64,000 nucleotides of DNA from Eggerthella timonensis (GTDB lineage: Bacteria; Actinomycetota; Coriobacteriia; Coriobacteriales; Eggerthellaceae), in assembly GCF_900184265.1 (NCBI RefSeq), contig NZ_FXXA01000002.1, positions 2,404,539 to 2,468,538 on the forward strand, given 5' to 3'. A model generated the notes under the pieces. It saw only the letters and a program-made list of their open reading frames with translations, was not told where the DNA came from and ran no database searches. Both the position numbers and the translations under genes were made by a program. This document shows, one piece after another, positions 25,726 through 35,032 of this stretch; positions within the stretch are counted from its first letter, which is position 1, and every line of letters starts with the position of its first letter.

Positions 25726-26208
25726 CTAGATGATCTCGAAGTTCTCGTCCTGGACGAGATACCCGTACTCGAGTATCTGGCCGAGGCAGAACACGACGGC
25801 GGCCAGCATGAATGCGAACATGACCGATTCGTCCACGAGCGCGCCGGACAGCATTCCGGTTTGGATGCTGACGACCGCCCAGTACAGCCATTTCGGCACG
25901 GTGAGCGCTGCGAATAGGAGGACGGCCGATGCCTTGATCTTGCGCGGCAGCGCGGCGAAGAACGGTGTCTCCTCACGGTTGATGCGCAGGAAGACGAAAG
26001 CGACGTACATGCCCAGCGCGATGAGGAAGCCGTCCCTGAGGAGGCCCATGCCGCAGCGCGCGGAGTCGGGGTTCGACAGAGCGCCGCCGGTCGTCAGCCA
26101 GTCGACGATGAGGATCGACGTCCGAATGCCGAACATGAGCGCGATGAAGAGGATCGCGACGAACGCGGTCATGCTGGTCGCCTTGATCTTCGCCCGCATT
26201 TTGTCCAT
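25726..26208 (-). CDS. DUF2975-like membrane protein
   Basis: A 160-residue protein with four predicted spans, starting at MDKMRAKI behind GAGGAGG. It resembles the DUF2975 proteins that are almost always found next to a YozG-like HTH gene, as here. Role unknown; co-occurrence suggests it senses a membrane condition and feeds the HTH protein. Upstream sequence at 26250-26290 is AT-rich with repeated TATGACGTT (26250-26258 and 26273-26281), a possible binding site. Confidence 0.8.
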   Translation of the reverse strand: MDKMRAKIKATSMTAFVAILFIALMFGIRTSILIVDWLTTGGALSNPDSARCGMGLLRDGFLIALGMYVAFVFLRINREETPFFAALPRKIKASAVLLFAALTVPKWLYWAVVSIQTGMLSGALVDESVMFAFMLAAVVFCLGQILEYGYLVQDENFEII

Positions 26209-26249
26209 AAGGGCCTCCTCGCTCTCGGATGCCCCCAGCATACGCCATA

Positions 26250-26281
26250 ATATGACGTTAAACAATATGAATATGACGTTT
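26250..26281. promoter_or_regulatory. Direct repeat TATGACGTT upstream of the DUF2975/HTH operon
   Basis: TATGACGTTAAAC and TATGACGTTTTAC lie 23 bases apart in an AT-rich promoter stretch. They may be operator half-sites for the small HTH protein of the operon. Confidence 0.4.
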
Positions 26282-26306
26282 TACGTCAAATCAGATGTTT
26301 GGCAAT

Positions 26307-26552
26307 CTATAGATCCACCCAGAATCTCGAGTTCTTGTACAGCTCTTCCACCTTGTTGCGCGCCCAGGGCGTCTTGCGTAAAAACGACAGCGAGCTTTTG
26401 AAGTTCGGATCCTTCTTGAAGCAGTTGATCCTGATGCGCTTGGCCAAGCCGTCCCAGCCGTACTTGTTCACGAGCTGCTTGAGCATCATTTCGAGCGTGA
26501 TGCCGTGCAGCGGGTCGTTGGGATGCTGCCGATATGCGGGGTTGTCGGGCAT
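26307..26552 (-). CDS. VF530 family DNA-binding protein (DUF2132)
   Basis: An 81-residue protein with the full VF530 pattern: [19 protein letters not shown], then [15 protein letters not shown] and [16 protein letters not shown]. The family structure is a small helical fold reported to bind DNA; cellular role is not established. Start chosen at MPDNPAYR behind GGAGAG; upstream in-frame extension has low-quality sequence overlapping a hairpin. Confidence 0.9.
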   Translation of the reverse strand: MPDNPAYRQHPNDPLHGITLEMMLKQLVNKYGWDGLAKRIRINCFKKDPNFKSSLSFLRKTPWARNKVEELYKNSRFWVDL

Positions 26553-26623
26553 GGTCTCTCCGTGTTCCTCGGGGGGTACTCGTACCATCATGACGCATTT
26601 CGGTCCGAACCGTCTCGTGAAAC

Positions 26624-26655
26624 GAGAAACGCCGCCCGGGCGGACGGCGTTTCTC
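26624..26655 (-). terminator. Hairpin terminator of the small membrane gene
   Basis: GAGAAACGCCG pairs with CGGCGTTTCTC around CCCGGGCGGA. It sits just past the stop of the gene at 26680-26916 on the minus strand. Confidence 0.6.
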
Positions 26656-26679
26656 ATGCGGGACCCGCTTTGCCGGCTA

Positions 26680-26916
26680 TTAGCGGCCCATCGCCAGCAC
26701 CGCGCGCACGCCGAGGAGCGTGAACGCCGCGACGGCGAGGGCGCCTGCCGCCCCGCTGGCGATGAGCCCGCCGACGAGGCACGCGCCGTGCCCGCACGGA
26801 CGCTCCTCCGATATTCCCGCAGCGGAGGGCGCGTCGCGCTCCTCCTCGTTTCCCATGAGGGTGTCGAGCCCTCGGCCGAGCGCCGCGGGGCGGGCGCTTC
26901 CTTCTTTCGCGTTCAA
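26680..26916 (-). CDS. Small single-span membrane protein with TTG start
   Basis: The only convincing start is TTG at 26916, six bases after AGGAGG. It gives 78 residues: a polar N-terminal half ([19 protein letters not shown]) and one or two hydrophobic segments from about residue 46 ([19 protein letters not shown]). A hairpin terminator follows the stop. No family is recognised; the ribosome site, terminator and codon bias support a real gene. Confidence 0.55.
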   Translation of the reverse strand: MNAKEGSARPAALGRGLDTLMGNEEERDAPSAAGISEERPCGHGACLVGGLIASGAAGALAVAAFTLLGVRAVLAMGR

Positions 26917-27050
26917 TGGCTGCCTCCTTCTGCTCGGGGTCGTCTTTCCTCGCAGCACCCTACGCCTTGAGGACGACGGCGCAGCGGGAGGGCGCACGGC
27001 GTGAGCGTCGCGAGTCGCAGCCGTTACGTTCGGTTGGAAACGGAGGGGCG

Positions 27051-27461
27051 TCAGAGGTCGGACGAGACGAAGCTGTCGATGACGCGCAGCGCGGGGTGCG
27101 CTGCGATGCCGCCCACGAGCGCGCCGCCGGCCCCGACGAGCCAGTCGAAGAAGCTGAAGGGGTGGTCGGGCACCAGGAGCGACACCGCGCCGTCGGCGAT
27201 GCCGAGCACGCAGGTGATCAGGACGGCGGCAGCGCAGGCGGTGAGCAGGCCCATGTGCTGCCACAGCGCGTTGGCCAAGAGGAAGCTGAGCACCGCGAAC
27301 TCGATGAAGTACGCGACGGCGGAGGGCGCGCTCACGGCGGGCCCGAAGTACACGACGGCCGCCCATGCGACGACGAGCGCCCAGCGCCCGACGACGATGA
27401 GGCGCCGCCGCCCCGACATGCGAGCCCATGCGCTCCCGGTATCTTGTCGCTCGTCTTCCAT
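27051..27461 (-). CDS. Hypothetical four-span membrane protein (paralogue of 24977 gene)
   Basis: A 136-residue protein starting at MEDERQD. A polar, basic start (MSGRRRLIVVGRW) leads into about four spans. The segment FAVLSFLLANALWQHM aligns with YFVLSFLLVNALRRRM in the protein at 24977, and both end with glycine-rich spans followed by a proline (AAHPALRV / AAFPAFKR). Function unknown; the pairing around an HTH/DUF2975 unit hints at a locally duplicated membrane system. Confidence 0.65.
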   Translation of the reverse strand: MEDERQDTGSAWARMSGRRRLIVVGRWALVVAWAAVVYFGPAVSAPSAVAYFIEFAVLSFLLANALWQHMGLLTACAAAVLITCVLGIADGAVSLLVPDHPFSFFDWLVGAGGALVGGIAAHPALRVIDSFVSSDL

Positions 27462-27774
27462 GTCCTCACGATACCATGCATCCTGCTCCCGGCCTCGACA
27501 CGGGCACCGTACCGTTGCCGAAGCCGTGGGCGGGCATGGAGTGGGCGCAAAAGGGGAGCCATGACAAAGTACTCCATGGCAAACATGAATCATGGAGGCT
27601 CGTTGCTTTTCGCGACCTGGGCATATGCCAAGACGCTTTACGGAAGCACGGTGCGAACGACCTTCGGTCGCGCTTGAAATTGTCACAGCTGCCCCTTTGC
27701 GCCCATGTTTCATGAAAGCGCGAACCCGGAGCGGCGAAAGAGAGGCCGTCCCGGGCGCCGAGCCGCCGTCGGGG
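27462..27774. other. 313-base gap without a supported gene
   Basis: Only a modest inverted repeat is seen, CTCCATG (27572-27578) and CATGGAG (27591-27597), about 110 bases upstream of the minus-strand membrane gene. No RNA gene or terminator with a T-run is evident. Confidence 0.4.
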
Positions 27775-29358
27775 TTACGAGGAGAGCGCGCTGCGGGCGG
27801 CGATGCGGCCGAACGCGGCGCATTCGCCGACGTTGCCGGTGCCTTGGTAGAGGTGTCCCCACACCGAGCCGAATTCTCCGGCCGAGAACAGGTGCGGGAT
27901 GGGCTCGCCGAACGGGTCGAGGATCTCGGCCTTCGGGCCGCGCACGGGGCCGCCGTCGGTGTTGAGCATGGAGGGCACGCACAGCACGGCGTAGAACGGC
28001 GGCGTCGCCACTTTCTGCAACGTGTCGGCAGGACGGTAGAAGGCCAGGTCCTCGCCTTGATCGCAGAACTCGTTCCACTGGTCCACCGTCTTCGCCAGCT
28101 CGTCGGCGGGCACCTCGATGGCGGCGGCCAACGCTTCGACGCTGTCAGCGCTCAGCGCCCAACCGTCGGCGACGGGATCGGCCGACTTCTCGGCGGGGAA
28201 GGCGCCTGCGGACAGGCCCTCGGCGTCGAAGAGGAACCACGCCTTCTCGGGGAAGGGCAGGTGCGTCCAGTTCCCGCCGAACTGGGTGATGCCGTGGCGG
28301 TAGCCCACGTTGAGCTTCGGGTCGGAATCGGCTTCTGCGTAGGGCGTGGTGGGGCACGAGCAGGCGTCGTAATCCTGGTAGAAGCGGCGCCCGTTCACGC
28401 CCACGGTGATGCCGTGTTGCTTCGTCGTGAAGTTCCACACGGTGGAGACGAACTTCGTGTTCGTCAGGTCGCGCAGGGCCATCCAGTACTGCGCTCCGCC
28501 GGCCATGTGCCAGAAATCGGCTCCCACCTTCATGCAGGCGCGATGTCCGTCGCCGGTGTTCGCCTTGCCGGCATAAGGGAACACGCCTTTGACGCCGGTG
28601 TAGTTGTACAGCATCTCTGCGTCGCTCTCGAAGCCTCCCGTGCACATGATGACGCCCTTGCTCGCCTTGTAGCGCTTACCGTTCGCCACGACGCCTTCGA
28701 TGGCCTTGGTCTCGGGATTCTGCACGAGCGACTCCATGGCCGTGGATGACTTGAAGGTGATGGCTTCGTGCTGCTGCATCACGTCGAGGAAGAACTGGAA
28801 CACGTGGGAAGGACCCTCGCCGTCGGTCTTGAACTTGATGCGGCCGTACGTGTTGTCGTTCAGCAGCTCGGGCCACTCGCCCAGCTTCGAGTCGTCAGGC
28901 GGGCCCACCTCGAGCCAATCCTCTTGGGCTCCCAGCTCGTACAGCCAGGAGAGGTTGTGGGCCAGCTCGTCGGCGAACGCCTTCTTCACGTCGTCAGGCG
29001 TGCTGTCCCCGATCATGGCGTCGAGGTACACCAGGAACTCGTCCGGGTCCTCGCAGTACAGCATGCTGCCTGCGCAGAACGGGCTGTTGCCGTTCGCCGA
29101 CACGTCCTTTTCCAGCAGCAGGCACGTCGCGCCGTCGCCCTCGGTGGCCACCGTGATGGCCGAGGCGAGGCCGGCGATCCCTCCACCGCATACGACGACG
29201 TCGTACTCCTCGTCCCAATCCTCGCCACCCGACGTGGCGGCTGGCCCCTGCTGCTGCGGGCTCGCGCATGCTGCCAGCCCCGTGGCTGCCAGCCCCGCCG
29301 CCGCGACGGCAGCTCCTCCGATGAACGAACGGCGCGTCATCCTAGCTTGCTCTTCCAT
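27775..29358 (-). CDS. Tat-exported FAD-dependent oxidoreductase (Cgr2/flavocytochrome c-like)
   Basis: A 527-residue flavoprotein with Tat motif MTRRSFIGG, hydrophobic stretch and lipobox-like LAAC, then FAD loop VVVCGGGIAGLAS and second FAD block FSAGEFGSVWGHLYQGTGNVGECAAFGRIAARSA. The cap region retains VNGRRFYQD typical of the family. It lacks the HHxMGG block, reading NTDGGPVRG, so it is probably not a classic fumarate reductase; related Eggerthella proteins reduce drugs or diet-derived molecules. It is divergent from a membrane LuxR regulator (29586), the same arrangement as at 1112/3070. An electron-donating partner is not encoded next to it. Confidence 0.9.
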   Translation of the reverse strand: MEEQARMTRRSFIGGAAVAAAGLAATGLAACASPQQQGPAATSGGEDWDEEYDVVVCGGGIAGLASAITVATEGDGATCLLLEKDVSANGNSPFCAGSMLYCEDPDEFLVYLDAMIGDSTPDDVKKAFADELAHNLSWLYELGAQEDWLEVGPPDDSKLGEWPELLNDNTYGRIKFKTDGEGPSHVFQFFLDVMQQHEAITFKSSTAMESLVQNPETKAIEGVVANGKRYKASKGVIMCTGGFESDAEMLYNYTGVKGVFPYAGKANTGDGHRACMKVGADFWHMAGGAQYWMALRDLTNTKFVSTVWNFTTKQHGITVGVNGRRFYQDYDACSCPTTPYAEADSDPKLNVGYRHGITQFGGNWTHLPFPEKAWFLFDAEGLSAGAFPAEKSADPVADGWALSADSVEALAAAIEVPADELAKTVDQWNEFCDQGEDLAFYRPADTLQKVATPPFYAVLCVPSMLNTDGGPVRGPKAEILDPFGEPIPHLFSAGEFGSVWGHLYQGTGNVGECAAFGRIAARSALSS

Positions 29359-29585
29359 GATGCATTCCCCTTTCCTCGATGATCCTCTATTCCGCTGCTG
29401 CGGACTGGCTTCATCTTAGGCTCGCGGGGGAGCGGCGCGTGTCTCCCGAAACGCCCTAAACCATGCTCGTCCTTGTGCCCGAAAGGGATGATTGTGCCTG
29501 GGACGCCCGCTCAGCAGGGCACGTTCGCGGTAGCGCGCGGGTCCGATGTGCTATGCTCGAAGGCGTAGGAGGGAGGGCATAGGGG

Positions 29586-31028
29586 ATGCCGCTACGTCGA
29601 AATGCGATGAAACAGGGTTGGGGTCTTTCGGTCTGCACGGTGGTGGGCCTCGCGTTCATGAGCGTATGGTCGGACGTGGTGGGCCATGGCTCCGGGTTCT
29701 TCTCCAGCGCCGACGCGGTGCAGGGCATCGCGAATGCGCGCGTGCTGTTCCTCGCGGGCCTTACCTTGTCGACGGCGCTCTACGTCCTCGTCCCCGGCTT
29801 GCTGAAACGGTTCGAGGCTTTCATCGGCGTCGGCATCGCGGCGACCTCCGTAGCGGCTACGATCCTGTTCTCGTTCCCGACGGCGGTCCCTATCCTGCCG
29901 AGCGATTACCTGTGCGCCGGCTGCCTGTTCTTCGTGGGACTTGGCTATGGCTGGCTGGCCGTCCACCTCGTGTGCGAGGTGGCCTACAAGGGCGACTACG
30001 CCACAGTGGTGTCCATCCTCGCCGTCAGCCTGCTGGCGAAGACCATCCTCACAAGCCTCATCAACCTGCATGGGGCGCCTGCGGTGCAGGTGGCGGCCGC
30101 CATCGCATCGCCCGTGATCGCGTTTGCAGCGGTGTGGGCGGGGCAGCGGACGCTCGACCGCTCGACCGAGACGCTCGACCTTGCCGAGCTGCCCAAGGTG
30201 CACGAGCCCGACCGGCGCGTGCTGCTGGTGCTGCTGGTGATGCTGCCCGTGCTGCGCGCGCTCGTGCGCGTGCTCAGCAAGATGGGGTTCTGGGGAAGCG
30301 GCTACGAGGTGGAGAACATCCTCAACGGGCTGGGCTTCCTCGTGGTCATCGCGCTCGTGCTGTTCTTCGCCCGCGTGACGCTGGTCAAAGAGCAGGGCGA
30401 CGACTACATCACCCGGTTCCTGCCGCCGTTCATGGTGATCCTCGGCGGCTTCTTCCTGCTCGACCCGCAGGTTGCGCACCTCGTGGGGCTCACATCGTGG
30501 ACGAGCTACGTGCTCACCACGTTCGTCGAGCTGTTCTCGCAGCTGTTCCACTGGGCGCTCATCGCGTTGTCCATCCGCAGTCTCAACGTGCATCCGTACC
30601 GCGTGGTGGGGATCGGCTATGCCGTCTACGGCGCGTTCTCCATCGCCTACGCGATGCTGCTGCAGAACACGGTGGAGCTCAGCAGCATCCTCATCGTGCT
30701 GGCCATGTACTTCTTCATCGTAGTCATGATGCTGCTGTTTCGCTCGCATCGCGGCGGCGATGCGGCTCCTGCTCCTGCACCCGCGCCAACGAGCGAGGAG
30801 GACCGGCTCACGTCCGTCGCTGTGCGCTACGGGCTGTCGCCGCGCGAGACCGAGGTGTTCGAGCTGCTCGCGCAGGGGCGCAATCGCACGTACATCCAGA
30901 ACACGTTGTTTTTGGCCGAGGGCACGGTGAAGACCCACACTTCCCGCATCTACCAGAAGCTCGGCGTGAACAACCGCCAGGACATGATCACGCTCGTGCA
31001 GGACGCCGAAGCGCAGACGCGTCCATAG
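29586..31028 (+). CDS. LuxR-type transcriptional regulator with multi-span membrane domain
   Basis: A 480-residue protein starting behind GGAGGGAGGGCATAGGG. Around twelve hydrophobic segments cover residues 12-400, a proline/alanine linker (APAPAPAPTSEED) follows, and the LuxR helix-turn-helix ends the protein (LSPRETEVFELLAQGRNRTYIQNTL, then GTVKTHTSRIYQKLGVNNRQDMI). It is divergent from the flavoreductase at 27775 and is its likely activator. Two TTGTGCC copies 19 bases apart (29473 and 29492) lie in the shared promoter region. Confidence 0.9.
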   Translation: MPLRRNAMKQGWGLSVCTVVGLAFMSVWSDVVGHGSGFFSSADAVQGIANARVLFLAGLTLSTALYVLVPGLLKRFEAFIGVGIAATSVAATILFSFPTAVPILPSDYLCAGCLFFVGLGYGWLAVHLVCEVAYKGDYATVVSILAVSLLAKTILTSLINLHGAPAVQVAAAIASPVIAFAAVWAGQRTLDRSTETLDLAELPKVHEPDRRVLLVLLVMLPVLRALVRVLSKMGFWGSGYEVENILNGLGFLVVIALVLFFARVTLVKEQGDDYITRFLPPFMVILGGFFLLDPQVAHLVGLTSWTSYVLTTFVELFSQLFHWALIALSIRSLNVHPYRVVGIGYAVYGAFSIAYAMLLQNTVELSSILIVLAMYFFIVVMMLLFRSHRGGDAAPAPAPAPTSEEDRLTSVAVRYGLSPRETEVFELLAQGRNRTYIQNTLFLAEGTVKTHTSRIYQKLGVNNRQDMITLVQDAEAQTRP

Positions 31029-31051
31029 GATCGTTCGGGAACGGGAACAGA

Positions 31052-31067
31052 TGTTTCACGTGAAACA
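31052..31067. promoter_or_regulatory. parS site 1 (ParB binding)
   Basis: Perfect 16-bp TGTTTCACGTGAAACA, identical to the Bacillus/actinobacterial parS consensus. It lies between the LuxR gene and the convergent metal ATPase gene. Confidence 0.9.
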
Positions 31068-31116
31068 TCCGGCACCCGGCGTCAGCGGCGCGAGGCTTCG
31101 CACCCCGGAAACGCGC

Positions 31117-31140
31117 CGCGCCGCCCCGAGGGGCGGCGCG
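31117..31140. terminator. GC-rich hairpin between convergent genes
   Basis: CGCGCCGCCCC pairs with GGGGCGGCGCG around GA, between the LuxR and metal-ATPase stops. No T-run follows. Confidence 0.55.
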
Positions 31141-31171
31141 GTCGGCTGCTCGCCGGTCGATCGCGCGGCGG

Positions 31172-33094
<1,923 letters not shown>

Positions 33095-33150
33095 GATCTC
33101 CAACCTTGTTTTTCGTATGGTTCGGGAAAGGGCGCGCCGCAGCGTCGGAC

Positions 33151-33166
33151 TGTTTCACGTGAAACA
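33151..33166. promoter_or_regulatory. parS site 2
   Basis: Perfect TGTTTCACGTGAAACA between the HMA gene and the P-type ATPase gene, inside an apparent operon. Confidence 0.9.
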
Positions 33167-33212
33167 TCCGTTCGCAGTCTTGCAGGGCGACGCTTCGATT
33201 GTCAGCGGGCGG

Positions 33213-33431
33213 TTAGCGCAGGATGACGCAATCCGGCTCGATCTTGCGGCACGCGCGCTCGGCCTCGTCGAGCACCGCTTCGAAGCGGTCGTCGTCGGCT
33301 TCCAACACGAGCTTCTGCGTCATGAAGCTGACCGTGGCGCTTTTCACGCCGTCGATGTTCGAGATGGCGTTCTCCATCTTGGCCGCGCAGTTCGCGCAGT
33401 CGAGGTCCTGGAGCTTGAATGCTTTGCGCAT
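33213..33431 (-). CDS. Heavy-metal-associated (HMA) domain protein
   Basis: A 72-residue free-standing HMA domain with metal site LDCANCAAKME near residue 11-14 and the expected beta-alpha-beta pattern. It resembles the N-terminal domain missing from the downstream ATPase, so it may deliver metal to it or buffer it. Spaced 61 bases from the ArsR gene upstream and 118 from the ATPase gene. Confidence 0.92.
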   Translation of the reverse strand: MRKAFKLQDLDCANCAAKMENAISNIDGVKSATVSFMTQKLVLEADDDRFEAVLDEAERACRKIEPDCVILR

Positions 33432-33492
33432 GAGGGGTTCCTTTCGGTAGGGGCGTTCGTCGGGTTGTTCGTTGCTCGTCGCTCGTCGTTCC

Positions 33493-33909
33493 CTATTCGC
33501 AGATGTGGGTCATGCCCTGGGCGAGCATGGTGTACACATGGTCGTCGGACAGCGAGTAGATGACGTTCTTGCCGTCGCGCTGGAACTTGACGAGGCGGGC
33601 CTGCTTGAGCGTGCGCAGCTGGTGCGACACGGCGCTTTGCGTGGCGCCGATGAGCTCGGCGAGGTCGGCGACGCACAGCTCGCGGCCCATGAGCGCGTAC
33701 AGCATCTTGATGCGCGTCGTGTCGCCGAACACCTTGAACAGGTCGGCCAGGTCGTAGAGCAGCTCCTCGTCGGGCATGCTCTCGGGCCCCGGTCCGGACG
33801 CACCCGCGTGCTCGGCGCAGCCGCACGAGCAGCCGTTGTCGTGCGCGCTCTGCGCCGGGGCGGAGCCGTCGTCGTGCGTCGTCGCGTTCGTGCTCTGGTC
33901 TGACTTCAT
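33493..33909 (-). CDS. ArsR/SmtB-family metal-sensing repressor (CadC-like)
   Basis: A 138-residue winged-helix repressor. The core LADLFKVFGDTTRIKMLYALMGRELCVADLAELIGATQSAVSHQLRTLKQARLV (residues about 52-105) is typical, with the cysteine of the ELCV alpha3 metal site. The N-terminal arm carries CSCGC, giving extra thiols as in CadC-type alpha3N Cd/Pb/Zn sensors. It likely represses the whole metal operon until metal binds. No clear palindrome was found beside its promoter by eye, apart from an ATATGATCAACTGTTCATA stretch (33927-33945), which is close to the ArsR-type imperfect repeat. Confidence 0.92.
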   Translation of the reverse strand: MKSDQSTNATTHDDGSAPAQSAHDNGCSCGCAEHAGASGPGPESMPDEELLYDLADLFKVFGDTTRIKMLYALMGRELCVADLAELIGATQSAVSHQLRTLKQARLVKFQRDGKNVIYSLSDDHVYTMLAQGMTHICE

Positions 33910-33926
33910 CCTGCCAACCTCTCAAC

Positions 33927-33945
33927 ATATGATCAACTGTTCATA
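33927..33945. promoter_or_regulatory. Candidate ArsR operator
   Basis: ATATGATCAACTGTTCATA is an imperfect palindrome (TATGA ... TCATA; TGAtcaacTGTTCA) just upstream of the repressor start. Its AT-rich, TGAA-like content suits ArsR/SmtB sites. Confidence 0.5.
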
Positions 33946-33994
33946 AGTATACGGGCGAGGAGCGCCGTGTCAAGGGGAAAGCGAGGGAAATGCT

Positions 33995-34018
33995 CCCTTG
34001 TTGGATTTCCAACAAGGG
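33995..34018. promoter_or_regulatory. 10-bp perfect palindrome, CRP/FNR-type operator candidate
   Basis: CCCTTGTTGG and CCAACAAGGG are inverted around ATTT, 86 bases before the ferredoxin-like gene. TTGTT ... AACAA spacing resembles CRP/FNR-family sites. Regulator unknown. Confidence 0.55.
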
Positions 34019-34103
34019 TTGTCGATGCGACGTGCTATGCTCCCGGGCGTACCGGAGAGAACGTGCGAGGGCGTGCGTCGAGGATGCGTGCGGGAGGAAC
34101 AGT

Positions 34104-34778
34104 ATGATACGGAAGATCATCGAGATCGACGAGGCGGCGTGCACCGGCTGCGGCCTGTGCGTTTCGGCGTGCCATGAGGGAGCGATCGGCCTGGTGGGCG
34201 GCAAGGCCCGCCTGTTGCGGGACAACTACTGCGACGGGTTGGGCGACTGCCTGCCCGCGTGCCCGACCGGCGCCATCGTCTTCGTCGAGCGCGAGGCCGA
34301 AGCCTACGACGAGGCGGCCGTGCTCGCGGCGCGCGGCCGAGCCGCCGACGGGGCCGCCGGGCTCGCCGCGGGCGCGCCGGACGCGGCCGGCTGCGATGCG
34401 CCGCGCCCCTCCGAGCTGACGACGTGGCCGGTGGAGATCAAGCTCGCCCCCGTTCGGGCGCCGTACCTCCAGGGCGCGCACGTGCTGGTCGCCGCCGACT
34501 GCACGGCGTTCGCCTACGCCGACTTCCATCGCGACTTTTTGCGCGGGCGGGTCGTCCTCGTCGGCTGCCCGAAGCTGGACGCCGTCGACTACAGCCAGAA
34601 GCTCGAGGCCGTCTTCGCGAGCAACGACATCGCCTCGGTCACCGTAGCGCGCATGGAGGTTCCGTGTTGCGGCGGGCTCGAGCACGCTGCGCGCACGGCC
34701 CTCGAGCGCAGCGGCAAAGACGTGCCCTTCGAGGTGGCGGTGATCTCCACGCGCGGCGATCTGCTCGAACGGCGGTAG
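34104..34778 (+). CDS. 4Fe-4S dicluster ferredoxin-like protein
   Basis: A 224-residue protein starting at MIRKIIEID behind GGGAGGAAC. Residues 10-60 form a two-cluster ferredoxin: CTGCGLCVSAC, then CDGLGDCLPACPTGA. After an alanine-rich linker, the C-terminal half has alternating strands (VLVAADCTAFAYADF, VVLVGCPKLD) and a VPCCGGLEHAA motif with paired cysteines. Full-length homologues are common in anaerobes, where they are linked to redox or metal stress, but no activity is established. The preceding palindrome suggests redox-responsive control. Confidence 0.85.
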   Translation: MIRKIIEIDEAACTGCGLCVSACHEGAIGLVGGKARLLRDNYCDGLGDCLPACPTGAIVFVEREAEAYDEAAVLAARGRAADGAAGLAAGAPDAAGCDAPRPSELTTWPVEIKLAPVRAPYLQGAHVLVAADCTAFAYADFHRDFLRGRVVLVGCPKLDAVDYSQKLEAVFASNDIASVTVARMEVPCCGGLEHAARTALERSGKDVPFEVAVISTRGDLLERR

Positions 34779-34820
34779 CACCCCGCGGCGAGAACGGGCG
34801 ACGGCTATGGGCGACGGCGC

Positions 34821-34886
34821 CCCATCGCCATCGCGGCGCCATCGCACCATCGCCGTCGCGGCCCCATCGCCATCGCCCATCGCCGC
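34821..34886. repeat. Degenerate tandem CCATCGC repeats
   Basis: Seven CCATCGC heptamers in about 66 bases, some directly abutting, end five bases before parS site 3. No coding function is evident. Confidence 0.7.
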
Positions 34887-34891
34887 GGGAA

Positions 34892-34907
34892 TGTTTCACG
34901 TGAAACA
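34892..34907. promoter_or_regulatory. parS site 3
   Basis: Perfect TGTTTCACGTGAAACA in the gap between the ferredoxin-like and AraC-family genes. Confidence 0.9.
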
Positions 34908-35032
34908 TTTGTACGGGTTTTGCGCTCGCAGGCTCGGGGCGTCGCGCCGGCCGCGGCGTCCCGCCCGCAATTTCGTTCAAGCGGGCCGTGCGGGTTCGTG
35001 GTATCGTTTCCTGCTTGGACGAAAGGGTTTGC

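Noticed and set aside
27700-27716. Degenerate parS-like CATGTTTCATGAAAGC
   Set aside because: Lacks the CACGTG core and symmetry of the five true sites.
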